From Helopsaltes ochotensis (Eukaryota > Chordata > Aves > Passeriformes > Locustellidae), in NCBI GenBank assembly GCA_013400155.1, contig VXBM01001100.1, forward strand, positions 70,537 through 134,536: a stretch of DNA of 64,000 nt. Reading direction: 5' to 3'. Of the stretch, positions 46,968 through 60,399 are shown piece by piece. Each line of letters starts with the position of its first letter. Position 1 is the first letter of the stretch. The translations under genes and the position numbers were made by a program. The notes below the pieces were generated by a model that saw only the letters and a program-made list of their open reading frames with translations, did no database searches and was not told the DNA's origin.

Positions 46968-49900
46968 GACGGAAAACCCCACCCAGAATAGAGAAGATCT
47001 CTCATACCAGTGGAGCTACCACAAACCAATTATGTAAAGTAATCTACTGGTCAGAAAGCACACTGTGAAAAAGATCACCAGTGCATAACATTTCACAGAG
47101 TGTTTTTTAAAAATATTAGAGAAGGTTAATTTTTTTTTTCTCTATTCAGCTGTAATGAATCACTCTGTGGCTGGTGTTATCTCTCTCTGTTTTTCCACTG
47201 TTTAAACTTCCCGTTCGTCACAGTCACTCACTGCTGCTTTGGCCACCCAAAAGATATCTGTGTTGTTTAAGCCAGTTATCTTGCAGAGAGGGGTACTTTC
47301 AGCAGGCAGTGCAGCCCTCTCAAAAAAACCCGTGTTTCAGATAAATAGGAGAATTAACATCTGAACTCACCAATCTGTCATTACCACCACTGAGAGAGTG
47401 CAGACATTTGCCTTATTCTGTCTAACTTCTGGAGCCCACCCAATCTCCGTCCATTCTTGGCTTTAACATCCAAGCTGAGAGGCCAGCCCTCTGACACTCC
47501 CAAATCAAACTCTCAAGCTTTCTGCCCTTCATGATACACAAATTATTGTAAATTGCCTAACTGATCTAATTTCCAGTGCTTTACAATTTGCTATTCATGG
47601 CCTCATTATACTTTTTTATATTCTTTTAGAAGTGTTTACAGTAAGTGAGCTACAGTGGACAGTGCAATCCTGATGAATTCCAAGGTCTTTGAAAGGAGCT
47701 ATGCAGAATTCATAAATTATATTATTCACATAACACTGAAGCTGGTGAAGAGATGAAATTTTGTCTCAAGTTCCTCTAATATTGATCACTAATCACACAA
47801 TCAAGTTCCATAGCAGGTAGAGTCAGGACATGCTTGAGATCAGTCACTATATTTAAAAATAAAAGTAGTCAGCAAAGCCAAGGAGGATGAGAATCTGAGA
47901 TGAGTTGTAATTGAGTTGCTTCATTGAGATGCTTTAGGAATTCAGTTTTTTCCCTCTCCATCTCTCCTGAATGGTAAGTTAGTCAGCTAGAAAACTACAC
48001 AGTGAATTCTCATGTCTGCATCAGTCTTTCTGTCCTTTCTCACGGAAAGGTAGTCCTCCATTCATAGCTTTACATTAGTAAGTGCTGTGTTTAGAGTAGT
48101 AATCTTCACTTTACATAACTCTCTCCTCCATATACTCCAGCTTTCAATTGGGAGCAAATGCTAATTTGATCATGCATAAGACACATACATAAATGTCAAG
48201 CAGTTTGGCTGTCTTCTTCCTCATTACTGTTGCAACGGATGATGTTGAAGTGCATCAGTGCTGACACTTATCCTATTAAAGCTCTGGAAATGCACATCAG
48301 TGCTACTGTAATATTATCATTCTTTGCATTTTTCTCTTCTGGCTGAACAGGCAATATGATTGATGACAGAAAGCCTGGTTAAGCAGAAAGAAGTTACTAG
48401 TTAAAATAAGCTTTTGAATGAGTCACAAATAAAGATTTAAAGGCAAGCCAGAGGCTATAGTTAAACATGGGCTATAGATCAATTTTTTAAAAAAAAAGCA
48501 AACCCTTCTTTCAGTTATAATTGAACTTTGACTCAAAAGAAAACTTCAGAAGACAGAAATACACATACATGAATCAAAACTACCCAGCTTGAAATCCAGT
48601 GAGGCAGCATGGATTCTAGAACCTGAAAGATATAAAAGGATGATAAAAACACAATCCAAACTCAATAGATAAAGAGCACCAGAAAGTGAGAAAAGCAAAA
48701 TTTAACATACACACAGACTGGAAATAAAAGGGAGAAAGGAAGAAACATTTCCTCCACAAAAACAAAGAGACTGCCACTCTGTGGCACCTTTTTAAACAAC
48801 ATTTGTGAAGAAGTTTCTTCTATAACAGAAAAAGGAAGGATGAGAAATGTATGGGTTTACATGGTAGTCATTATTTTATTTCAGTTTTAAAGTTATTCTC
48901 AAAATCACTGTCTTATCATCTGAAAGATACATGTATGTAGAGAGAGATTCCCTTAACAGAAAAAATAACCATTTCCTCAAGCCTTACTATTGAGACACCT
49001 AAATTTTGACCCCGATGGTATTTGTTTGAAGGGTAATTTCAAATTTGCTGTAGAAGGGAGTTGCATCCACAGGTATTATCAAACTGCCGTTGCACCATTC
49101 CTCACAACCTGCGTGTTTTTGAGGGATGCCCATTTCCACTTGCCAGAGCTGCTGCCTCTCTGCTCACCCTTTCCCAGCCTCTCCCAATGCAGTTGATGCC
49201 ACTCGCTGGTTTTCTGCTGCCAGTACACGTTTCCGTGATACACTCAGCTCTGGAGAATAAGCTCAGGGCAACCCACTCAGTTAAGCAGATTTGGAAATTA
49301 AGATGATGATATAACTGAATCTCAAAGGAACAACAAAAAATCACACCCCATCCCCTCCAAAAAAATTACTTCAATATAAAATCTGCCAATTCTGCAAATA
49401 GACAGATTAGCAGGAAATATCAACACCACAATGTATTGGCAACTTGCAGGCAGTCTAGTTTTATTAATTAAAAATATATAAGTAATGTACAAGTGTTTTC
49501 TTAATTGTTATAGTACAAAATTTTCTACTCTGGTAGGAAAATGTGAATATGACAGAGGAAAGCATCACAGAACAAAAAAGTTCAAGAGGAAGTAGCATTA
49601 AGGAGATTATTCCAAAGTGCATGTTAACTAAATACTAATTTTTTTTTTTTAACAAATTACCGAGGTGTATCTGAAGAATCCACCTAGATTCTCAAATTTA
49701 AAAACTCAAGTTTATTTCTCCTTTTTTCCAGTTGGTTCTTACTTTGAGAATCTCTAAAGAAAAATCTGCAGGAAAGGAGAAGCACTGATAGCTGCACTGC
49801 TGCTTGGGTGTTTATGTGACATTACATGTCTATCACTCCAGAACAGTAGGAGAAAGTAAGTGTGAAGTTTTAGTACAAACTTGCTACCATTCTGTCAGCT

Positions 49901-52900
49901 GTCACCATTTCCTCACTCCATTCCTCCACCATTCATATTTCTCTCCAGAATCTAGTTTTACTGAGGCACTAACACAATTTACAAGCAGCTCAGAATAGAT
50001 TATATCAATTTTTTTAAACTTCTGAAATGATTCATAACCACAAGACTCTGGCATTAACCACACCACATAAGTCCCCTGTTAAACTGTTTTGAACTCTTAC
50101 AATTTATGAAAAAAATAGAAGAAAGTACAAAGAGAAGGCAGGATGAACTACTCAAATCAGAGCCAAAACATTTCATTTTATTTTTTAATATGCTATAACA
50201 TTTTTGTTTAGAAATTTTCAACATTCCGGACAGCATATGTAGAATAAATCTTCTCACCTTCCTCCCAACAGAAATAAAACTCACAAAGCCAGGGTGACAA
50301 ATGCTGGGGAAGCCTCAACAGAATAAAATCTCAGATTGGTTTGAGGAGCTCAGGTCTGAATATACAGCAGAAATAGAAAGTTACCATTTAAAGGAAAATA
50401 CTATCCACAATATATTTCTAGGTGCAAAAGCTTTCTTGCTGTGGATGACACAATTCTGCTTAGCTCATAGACAGTTTAATCCATCTGACGCTTCTAGAAT
50501 TTATACATCACATTTCAGGACGAAGAAAAAGATATGTTTTCCAAACATGCCCCTATGAGGTTTTGATGGTGATACAGATAAACTTTGTGATGAACTTGCA
50601 GTGCTTACAAGCATCGTACCCATAAAGCTGCCCCCAAAACTCACCTTTGCACAGCTGAATCACCGCAAAGTGCTCCAGGCATCTCTAGCAACCCTGGTAG
50701 CTGCTGTGGCAACAGTGGTCAAAACATATCTGTTGTCTGCATTCTAAGACATCAGAGGCTCATTTAAGTGGTGTAGTTACTTCATCTGTTAAAAAATTAC
50801 GTTGATGAAAATCTTGATTATCCAAAAATGATTGATGGATTCCACACAAAGAAAATTTGCAAGTGGCACTATTTAATCAAATGGATTGCAAAAGATTCTC
50901 TTTAATTTATATAAGAAGTTCAAGATAATAATTTTGTCATGTGATACGCAAATAGTTTGACATAGGAAATCGAGATTTCCAGGATGTTGTTCTTAAAGGT
51001 ATATGCATATGGATGCCACATTATGAAATTCAAAATTATTTCTATACTAAGATTTGTAGCATCTGTTGGAAATTTTATCCTTTTTATTTGCAAGAGACAA
51101 TGTTTTAGCAGCTACTTCGAAGTGTATATGTTTTACTTCCGTATTGCTTTCAAGGAACATTAGAGAAACCTTCATGATAAATTATTTCACTAAAACAAAA
51201 CAATGAAGGACAAGATGGAGGGAATGAAATACAAAGCTCAAAAATCAGCAACAGGAAGGGAGAACATGACAGAGCTGAAAAATGCTGAAAATTCAATGGT
51301 GGTTTTCTGAATTAAGTTCAAATGTTGAAAAATAATATGGCATCCTTCCTGCAGGTTTGCATTCTGTTCGTGTGCACATGCACACAAATATCATATACAA
51401 TCTTTCTCTGTATTAATAGTATGACATTTATACTACATACAGGTTTCACAATGAATCTTCCCTCAGTTTTAACCAAGGATATGGTGCTTTCCAGTGGAAC
51501 AGACCAATCTGCCTTTTTAAAATGTGCAATATAGGGTTTGCATCATTACCACATCATATGAGACTCCAGTGTTGGATGTTTCCAGGTCCTCTTAAATTAA
51601 AATGTAGTAGAACTTGTTGGCAAATTTAATCAACAGCAAGCAAAAATGCTGCTGGTGTAGCTGTCTGAGCCACAAAAATTATGTTTCCTCTGCATGCAGA
51701 GCCATGTAAAAAAGTGGGGACATGAGAAAGTGGTGACTTATCACTGCAGTTCTCAGGCTGTACAACCGTGAAGGTGCACTTGGTACAGGGCTAGGGCTAG
51801 CTCACCACAGAGCTCAAATAAATCACTGCACCGAACCATCAAAGCCTTGCAACCACCCTGCCTGCACTTTTTGAAAAATACTAGGTTTTCTTCTCCCCCT
51901 TGGCAGATCTTTTACCCACAGTCCTTCTTAAAATGCAGATCTGTATCTGCATCTCCTCCACCTGGGAGCTGTTCTTCAGAACAGCACATGACAGGTAGGC
52001 ATTCCCTGGGCTTTTCTCTACAGACAAAGCCAAGCTGCACTCCTTATTTTGTGATGTCTTGGTCTGTTTATGCCTTTTATGACCAAGGATGTGGTCTGTG
52101 GTGGGTGTCAGAGTGTGGCACAGCCCTGGAAGCCCCACATGCAAATGAAGAAGGGGCAGGCAGTGAAAGTTCTTGCCTCAGGGGGAGCATGTACCCACAC
52201 ACATTCCACATGCCTGCCAAAGTCAACCTCAGCTGGCAGCTGTAACCACTTTAAAGTGCTTGCCATCAGGGTGCTAAGCATGATAGAGAGCAGAGGTCCC
52301 GGTGGGGCCCACGGCTGTTTGCCAGCAGGCAAGCTCTGGTTCATGCTATTTTCTCTGCTGCTGTTGTCATAGGAGACTTTCCATCGAGGAGGAGCTGCTG
52401 ACTTCCCCCTTCCACCCTCCTGTCTGCTACAGCACATTCCTTGCCTCTGCATATCTTGCCACACATAAAAAGGCATCTGCCTCTAAACCTCCTCAGCATT
52501 CAACCTTCCTGTCTCCCGTGAGAAAATTTAAGGTATAAACCTCAATTTTCCTATCTTGGAGGAAGCCCCAGGCCAGATCCTATTTTTGAGCATGATGGTC
52601 TGAGCAGGACATCAGCGTATGAGAGAAAGGCCACTGGGTTGCTCTTGAAGGTTGGCATAATGCTACTGGAGAAGAGTGACACAAAGCAAAAATCAAAAGA
52701 GAAAATTGGAGACTGTACTTGGGATGGTCTCCTCCCAACCCAGGCCTCAGATTTGAAGACCTACTGGAGACCAACACAGTCTGACTCTACACATGCCAAA
52801 ATAAAGCTGACTGTTTCAACTCTGTGCCCTTCTGAACATCACTTTTGTCATTTTCCATGTCTTGAGAAAACAGGACATGATATTCACAACTCCTGTGGTT

Positions 52901-55050
52901 CCCAAAGAGTCCCAGATGGAGATGAACTCTTCTGACTCTTGTTTCAGGCACTCTTTGGCTAGAGGAAAGGTAGACATCCTCCCAGCACCATGCCCTTCTT
53001 CAACTCAAGGTCAAAACCAGAAAGGTGTTTTTTATAGCATGATATTAGTATGTCTAGCAGAACCTAGAGCACAGACTGATGCTTACTACGACATTGCCAG
53101 AGCACCATGTCAAAGCAAGCATGGCCATATCTGCAGGAATAAACAGGAGGGTCCCTAGAACCCCGTCAACTTCCACATCATGAGCAGATGTATATGAAAA
53201 GTGGCTGGCTGTCAGGGATAAATACTTTTCTGAGACCATTCACCACATTTACAGATGATTCTAAGAACTTACGGGTTTAATAAGCAAGTCCAACACCAGG
53301 GAATATTCTTGCACAAGGCTCAATTCAGTAGTATAAATGCAGAGTTAAATGATACAGACTGGATGCTGGACAGACATTGAAAGGAAAACAAGAAAATCTG
53401 AGAGCTTCCACTTGGCTTGAGCAGACATCTCTGGGTGTTTTCTCTCAGTATGACTGTAACTTGCTGCTATGGCTATGTTTTACTGCCAGGTTTCCGACAC
53501 ACAGACAAAATATTTTAAATGCTGTATGGAACGTTTCTGTCTAGCTAAATGGCCAAGTCATGGGGAAGCATCCAACAAAGACAAATTTCTATAATTCAGA
53601 TTCTTCCTTAGGAAGTTGTTTTTAATATCAAATATTCTCTTTGGAACAACTTTATAGGATTAAGATCACCACTCCTGTCTAATGTGGATCACACAGGGAA
53701 ACAAAACAATTGAGGAAGGACGATGTGGTAGGACACTGGGCCTGGAGATGAAGTTTTGTATTGTGGCTATTTTGGAACACAGCATTTATATTTTAATGTT
53801 AAAATTGCAAGTGAGTTTGAGATGCAGAAGAAAAATTTTCTGAATTCATAAAGTGTGTTGGTTAAAACACAAGGTGTGTTGATAACTGCACTGTGCTATA
53901 CACAACACTTGACTTGCATTAAAAATACAGTGCTGTCACAAATTTTACGCAAGAGAAAAATTCACTTCTGCCATTTTAAACTAAAGTAACCGTCTGCTTC
54001 TTTGTGTGTTTCTGATGCTGAATATTTCAGGAAAAGTGCTGAAATGAGGAGAATGCAAAAGTCTCAACTTTCTGAGCTTTAGTTAATGAAAGCTTATGAA
54101 ATAGTTACGAGATATATGAACTGGGCATAATTGAGAGCATTAAGCAAATATAGGTGAAAACTGTGTGCAATGAGATTTTAAAACTAATTTTATCTTTGTG
54201 TTCAAAGTTGAAAGTGAAGGAAGACTTATAGCTACTCCTATAAAACAAATAGACCTGTTGAGTAGATATAAAGCAGTGGATGTAGAAATGTGTGTAACAC
54301 TATTGTGTTGTTTTACAGGGGAAAGCACTGAAACGAATATCTGAAAGACCCTTCAATTACTTTTAACAAGATTACTATTTTTATTATATTTATAATAATT
54401 ATTTCCATAATTGAAATAAAGATAGAACCACTCTCATTTAAGGATCAAACAGCTGCTGGAAACATGAAAGATGTTCTGTATATGTAGAAGAGGAGAAAGA
54501 CTAGTTTAAAAAAAATTATTAGCAAAAGTATCCCAGATAGGTATGATGGCCTTATAATTGCATTTATATATTTGCATACCATGTTATCAGTAACACACAG
54601 AGCTCTAGAACTAAAATATGCATGGAAAAAGAAAAGATTATAAACTTTCAGTTCAGCAGCAGAATGAAATTCATTAGATTTGGTCTTGAAGTCTATTAAA
54701 TTTGATCAGTGAGGGTAATTCACTGGGATATATAGGTATTTCATATCTGTCTTTTTGCTCAAGACCCGTACAGGGGAAACAAGTTTGCTATACCTCCATC
54801 CAACATCTGTGATGATCCCGTGGGACTACCAGGGTGTTTGGGGCTGGAGTTGTGTGCAGCAGGGACCCTTGCAACCAGGAACAGCTCCAATGCACATGAA
54901 GTGTACTCACATACTGGGTACAGGAGGGATACAGGAAGGAAACCACAACAGCAGAGGCAAGTCTGGTTTTGAGATGACTCAGAGGTGATTTCTGATCCTC
55001 TAGCACACACTGTCCTGGAAACCCCGGGAGGAACCCAAGCTTCAGCTCAC
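46968..55050. other. probable intron(s), no firm feature
   Basis: About 8 kb of mostly AT-rich DNA. Overlapping open frames at 51847-52538 on both strands lack splice context. An AATAAA with an mRNA-end look (ccaaaataaagctgactgtt) lies near 52796, with no supported gene upstream. No recognised repeats. Confidence 0.35.
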
Positions 55051-55899
55051 AAATAGAATGAGTCATCTTGCCACAGGCTTGCTCTGTATCATCCTCTTCC
55101 AGTAGGACCTTCATCTATAGATTAAAAATACCTCACTAGCAGCACAAAATCTTCCTATTCCTGCTCACAAGTGACTATTACACTCTGTCCCAGTGACCAC
55201 CCTGTTCGACGTATGAACATTCACTACATGACCAAACCTCTGATTTTCTTTTCGCATCCACAGGAACCTATAACAGAAATGATAGTTTGTGGTTATCTCA
55301 TATTTCTGTCATATATTGGAGAGGTACCTGATATTTATCCCTCAAAATTATCCTCTTAGGAAAAAGTCTGGTCTGTGCCAGATGCAAAGCTTGGCTACTG
55401 TCAGCCTGTGCAGCTCTGCTACATGCAGATAAATTCTGTATCCATTAAACAAGTTGAACCAGCATAAACCCTTGGATGTGAAACTGGCACCTGAAACAAG
55501 ATACAATATTTAAAATTTTTCTGAATATCACACCAGTACTCACCATTTCTAACCAGCAATCTTGTAAGGACTGGGGTTTATTTTTGAAATCTTCAGTTGG
55601 CTAAATGGTGTGAAGACATTGTATCAAGAACTATTTTCTGTCCCTAATAATTTTATTAACTTTGAAAAGATATACAACAGATTGTTTAGAAATTTTTAGT
55701 CTTTTTTACCTGCATGAATTGAATCAGAGTCTGAAAGAGTCAATAAAGAGAACTCAATGTCATTTTTTTCTGGAGAAGCTTGAATGAATGCTACTTGAAA
55801 AGTTTCAACTCCTTTGACACGTTTTTTAGGCTCAGAACATTTTAACAAAATTTTGTTAAGATTTATCCTTGTCAATGTCATCTGTTCAACTGCCTCCGC
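55051..55899 (-). CDS. unidentified gene, exon group C (four exons)
   Basis: In order on the minus strand: 55710-55899 (63 codons; includes TRINLNKILLKC, FQVAFIQASPEKND and LLTLSDSDSIHA; donor GCAG|GTAAAA); 55544-55590 (FKNKPQSLQDCWLEM; donor ATG|GTGAGT); 55184-55267 (VPVDAKRKSEVWSCSECSYV; acceptor TTCTGTTATAG); and 55051-55114 (MKVLLEEDDTEQACGKMTHS; donor less sure). Phases run 0/1, 1/0, 0/0, 0/1, so all join in frame. The third exon carries a W-S-C-S-E-C element, a possible zinc knuckle. Another acceptor at 55490 could start an alternative exon beginning VPVSHPRVYAG that ends in a stop. Acceptors of the first two exons are weak and were chosen for phase. I do not recognise the family. Confidence 0.55.
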
Positions 55900-56067
55900 C
55901 TTGAGCACTTTTTCTTTATAAACCACTCATTATCCTACTTCTTCTAAATGACCACATAGATCCAATTACTAGGGAATTTAAATACAAAACCAAGACAAAC
56001 TTACAGAAGCCAAATTGCACTCCAATTGCTAGATTTTTTTTTATTCATTATGTCCATAAAAACTTAC

Positions 56068-56088
56068 CTCAACTAGCCTCTGGCAAAG
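56068..56088 (-). CDS. possible 21-base microexon
   Basis: Seven codons (LCQRLVE), phase 0 at both ends, with a perfect GAG|GTAAGT donor and an AAAAG acceptor lacking a good pyrimidine tract. It fits in phase between the exons at 56337-56467 and 55710-55899. Confidence 0.3.
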
Positions 56089-56336
56089 CTTTTAGTGGCT
56101 CTTTTACTGTGTCTAATTTCCGCTCCTATCTTAGCAAGGAACAGTACTTCACATGCTACAAAATTTCTTATCCAAAACAGCTGTACAGATACTAGCTTGT
56201 CCCATGACTGGAATATAGTGGCTTATTCTGCTTGGACTGTATCACAATTCAAGTATTCATGTAATTTTCCAAATATTTTCAGGTCTGGCATTCTCTAATC
56301 CCCTAAATCTTTCCTCAAGCAAATTTTGGTGCTCAC

Positions 56337-58025
56337 CTTCATGTATCCCGATGAATATTTTTCATTTTTTCTGTCCTGCTTGGAATAACTACCATGAATA
56401 TAATCAAGCTTTTCACATATTTCAGTCACATTTTTCACATTTTCAGATTTTCTCTGCAGATGAAGTTCTCCCTGTCAAAACAGGAATATGCAAGAAAATT
56501 TTACTAGTTGAAGATCCCTGAAATATAGATAAGTCTGAGTTCAGCTGAGCCACCTTAACTATTCTGGAGGTTCTTAAACTGGGCCTCTGGAGATCTTTAG
56601 GTTTGGAAAAATAGAAACCATTGCTGAGTCTTTACCAGCTAACTTTGGTTAAAAATACTCATGTAAATTCCAATCCACCTTTGTTACCTGATATCATGGG
56701 GTTTGCTTTTCGATATACAGGAAGATATTTTTCTTCATTTTCTTAAACTTTCTAGATCCCATTGTAAAGACCAGACTTCTCTATCTCTCTTTGAGTAGAA
56801 GGCTAACCTGTACACATAACTGGAAAACTGTATGTGAATCTGGTGAATCAGTGTATTTGATACTGCAAGAGAGCAAACTACTAGTCTGTTTTCAGGTGGC
56901 TTAGGTATGATGCAAACCACAGTTACCCATTTCTTGAGCTGTTGGAAAACAACTCATCATGTCTCACTAAACTCTGGTGTTGGTGGTTTTGCACATACTA
57001 TAGCTACAAAGGTTGTTCCCAAAGTTACACTCTAATATTCTATAAATCAGTATGCAAGGTGTCAAATGTGTTTCATACACTCAAAAGATGAATGTACAGA
57101 CAAGGAATAGCAAAAAAAGAATACATGAAAATATTAATACTCAAGTTACCAAACTCAAAACTTTAACGAAGGATGTAATTAAAAATTAAAGTATCATATG
57201 TACATCCACAACTATTAAACATGCTGTTATTCACATAATTTTGAGATTCTAGAGTAAGGTAAAATAAAAAATACCTGTTTTTTCTTCCTCTAGGGAATCA
57301 AGATCCAGAGGTAATAGCCATATTACTTGGGAGGATTAATGCCTGTATTTCTAAAGACCTCTTAGTTACTAAATTGTCTCTGTTCCTTTTCATCTGTTCA
57401 TTTTATATATATTGCATACTAACATTGATGAGCCTTTCTTGGGACACAAATCCTGCAAAAGTTTATGTACTAGTAACTTTCTTTAGGGGTACCATTCATG
57501 TTGTCTACCAGGCTAATTGGGGGAACGCACCTACTGCTGACAAAGCTGGGTCATTCCTGAAAAGCAAGGTGTCAAACTCTTTGTGTCAGTCACCACTTAG
57601 GGGCAAAACTAATTCCTTCTCAAACCTCCACAACTTGAACTTGTGGTGGTCTTGGGCTGCCGCTCAGAAGTGAACTGCCTGGTTTTGGAGTCACCTGGTC
57701 TCTCACCCTGAGAGCACACAAGCTGGTGTGTCACAGTAAGTCCTTACAGAAAATTGTTCATTTATTTATTTTATGCTCTTTCTTTGTTTATCAAAACAAT
57801 TCTACTGCGCAGAATTATCTCACCAGCAACCATCAGACAGAGATCTGCACTTGCAGCGGCACAAATCACATTCTTCAGTTTTGTATTTTCTAAACCATAA
57901 CAGCTATCTTTGATTTCAAGAAATTAAATTGTTCACCATTTCACATACTTACTTTCTGTTTTACAGAAAAATACAAGAAGTCAGAAAGCTGTTCTACTGC
58001 TATCAGATCCATGATATACTCATGG
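56337..58025 (-). CDS. unidentified gene, exon group B (five exons)
   Basis: Exons on the minus strand: 57953-58025 (HEYIMDLIAVEQLSDFLYFS; acceptor TTTTTCTGCATCAG, donor AAA|GTAAGT); 57824-57872 (NVICAAASADLCLMVA; donor CTG|GTGAGA); 57275-57325 (WLLPLDLDSLEEEKT; donor CAG|GTATTT); 56688-56741 (NEEKYLPVYRKANPMIS; donor CAG|GTAACA); 56337-56467 (LHLQRKSENVKNVTEICEKL then DYIHGSYSKQDRK; donor AAG|GTGAGC). Junction phases agree across all five. The first exon looks like an amphipathic helix and the last is charged and Lys/Glu-rich. Some acceptors lack a strong pyrimidine tract, and the 80-base intron between the first two exons is short. I cannot name the protein. The run of in-phase donors of good quality argues for a real gene. 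Confidence 0.6.
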
Positions 58026-58987
58026 CTGATGCAGAAAAAGCCAACACACACACACAGAGCTTTCAAACTATGGTGGCTGCCGCACTGTCAGTCTAAGAAC
58101 AGTTCTGCAGAAGAGCTGGAAGGTCAGATGTTCTCTCATCATGAGCAGTCCTAGAGTGAATCCAGGCAGAGAGGCAGGAGGAACACTAGGACTCACCCAG
58201 GAAATCTAACATTCAGAGAGCATAAATTGAATATACCGTAGCACCAGTACAGAGCCACAGAAGAGACCACAAAACTTTATGAATTATTGTGATCAAGTCC
58301 TCCACTGTGTTTACAAGCAGAAAGTCATCAGAGCTACATATGCATTGGCTTCTGAGCATATGCTAGGGCACACAGAAAGACTGACTAGCAGGAAAAACAC
58401 ATCTGTAGTTTTGTCTTAAGGGTTACAAATCTCAGCAGGGTGTACAACTGCTTTCCATTTCTTTGTAAAAGAATGTTAGTAATTTGGAACTAGGTCACTC
58501 TGGACATTAGCAGCTGATGACAAAGAGCAGACCTGAAATCAAGTGGAATGCACAAAATGGAGTGAAATAGCCTATAAGTTACTCAGAAAAATCATGCAAT
58601 CATTCATCATGAATCCATTGTGGTTTATCCATTGCATATTTTCATTATACATTTCACATACATTATACAAAACTTGAATTATTTTGATTCAGGGAAAAAC
58701 CTTGTAAACTCCTAACCCCTTCTCTCCAGATGCCTTTTATAATGACCATGAATACTGTTTGTCTACATAATCTAAGTATGTCATCATTAAATTAATTAAA
58801 AATTTTATAGAACTATACTCTCTACCCTAAAGAAGAACAAGCTTTTTTATTTTTCAGCATTTTGAAATACCAAATCCCTTTACATTAACTATTTTGTGAT
58901 ATCCAAAGCATACATATAATTCATTCCAACAGAGCAGTTAAAGAACAGGCTGTGTCAGCCTTTTAACATTTGGTACATGAGCATTAC

Positions 58988-59979
58988 CTCATTCATAGTG
59001 TTTCTCTTCAAGACTTTTTTGGGGGAGGTTTTGTAATATGTAAAAAAGAGTTGTTCATGAGGAAAGTGGTCTGGATAAAAAGCAGTTTCTGAAGGCAACC
59101 CCAAAAAACCTAGCCTAGTCTTTGACTCTTTAACTTCCACATGGCAGTTGGGTAAAATATCTCATCTTTTGAAATTCTTTCCAATTTTATACATCTATGA
59201 AGGTTTCAAAAGTGGTTTTCCTACTTCCTGCAGGAAAATGAAGATTATTCAGTGGCACACCCCCAACTCCCAATCAGGCCAATGCAGAGCTTGTACTAGT
59301 TCCAAAGTTACGGTTTTCCAGCAAAAAATGTAGGAAGTGATTTATGTTTGCCATATAAACAGATTATTTCCAATCTGAATACAAAATCTCTCTTGCCACC
59401 TAGTTGATATAATCCAAGATGTTAGGACATAGCAGAATCTAGCATTGCAAACTGCTGCAACTCTGTGGAAACATTGCCTCATTCCCACTACTGCAGAATG
59501 AATGTCCTTCAACTTGGGAAGATTTAACTGTGAGGAAGTACGTCTATTCTAATGCATCTAAGAGCTTGTTTTCCCTACTTTTTTCTTCACAAAATAAAAG
59601 TAGCTTTTCCTTTGGAGCTTTGCAAGTCATCTTTTGGTGAGTGGTACTGGAATGCTCAAGAAAAGCTACAAGAAAGTCACTGAAATTAGATTTTCTTAAG
59701 ATGTGGTAGACACATGACAGCACATAGTACGCCTGGGCAGGGTTTCAAAAATTAACTGGATGCACGGACAATTTATAGCTCTGTAACAACATGCATATGT
59801 GAAGTGTGTGCAGTTTAGAGACACCAACATTTGATTTGTGAACATTCTCAAGCCTTTACCTTCACAAAGAAATTCCTATCAGTTGCAATGCCTCTAAGAG
59901 TTAATACATCAAAATAGTCCCACCATACTCTGGACCAGTTGTGTTTTCTACATGTATGAATAAGTTTTGCCTTTACCTT
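58988..59979 (-). CDS. unidentified gene, exon group A (three exons)
   Basis: On the minus strand: 59860-59979 (40 codons; includes HTCRKHNWSRVWWDYFDVL and RGIATDRNFFVK; donor AAG|GTAAAG); 59400-59527 (LNLPKLKDIHSAVVGMRQCF, then HRVAAVCNARFCYVLTSW; acceptor TACTTCCTCACAG, donor TAG|GTGGCA); and 58988-59114 (LPSETAFYPDHFPHEQLFF, then KTSPKKVLKRNTMNE; donor GAG|GTAATG). Phases are 0/0, 0/2, 2/0. The acceptor of the third exon is poor. No in-frame Met is well placed in the first exon, so more 5' sequence is expected toward 60.4 kb. Composition (W, H, C, aromatic residues) is that of a folded domain. Family unknown to me. Confidence 0.6.
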
Positions 59980-60399
59980 CTGTGAGTTTTTGGGGGCTGC
60001 TGAGATGAAAATGCACATCTTTAAAATGGTAACTTTGTTCTGCAAAGTGTGATGACAGACCTGCACTGATAGTGTATGAGTGTGGGCAGTCACCACTATT
60101 TGGCTTTCGAAACCCTCTTTTGGTCAACAGGACCGCCACTAAAAGCTTCCTCTTTTAGACTCCATTGTCTCCCAATTTGCAAGCAAGGCCTAGTGAAGGC
60201 AGATCACTAATTAGGTGCCAAGACTAATTTTCTCACATGTTAAAAGGCTAAGGTTGACTCTCCCTAGGGTAAAGAAAACAGGAAACAGTGACACTTCTTC
60301 CCAATCTTTTACTCCCCAGTTCCCTCCCCATTTCCTTCTTAGCATGCCTGTGCCGTGTCAACCCCAGACTGATAAAATAAGGTTATGGGGGGAAAATGA

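Noticed and set aside
51847..52538. Overlapping 78-132 codon frames on both strands
   Set aside because: They have no splice sites in place and no recognised motif. Opposite-strand frames of similar length suggest composition effects.
55423..55490. Alternative exon starting VPVSHPRVYAG after TTGTTTCAG
   Set aside because: It runs into a stop or a non-standard donor. The exon at 55184-55267 fits the phase and has a more coding-like sequence. It may be an alternative terminal exon.
58193..58270. Possible exon ending CCTGG|GTGAGT on the minus strand, in phase with the exon at 58025
   Set aside because: No acceptor gives a matching phase on its 5' side, so I left it out of the model. It may still be real.
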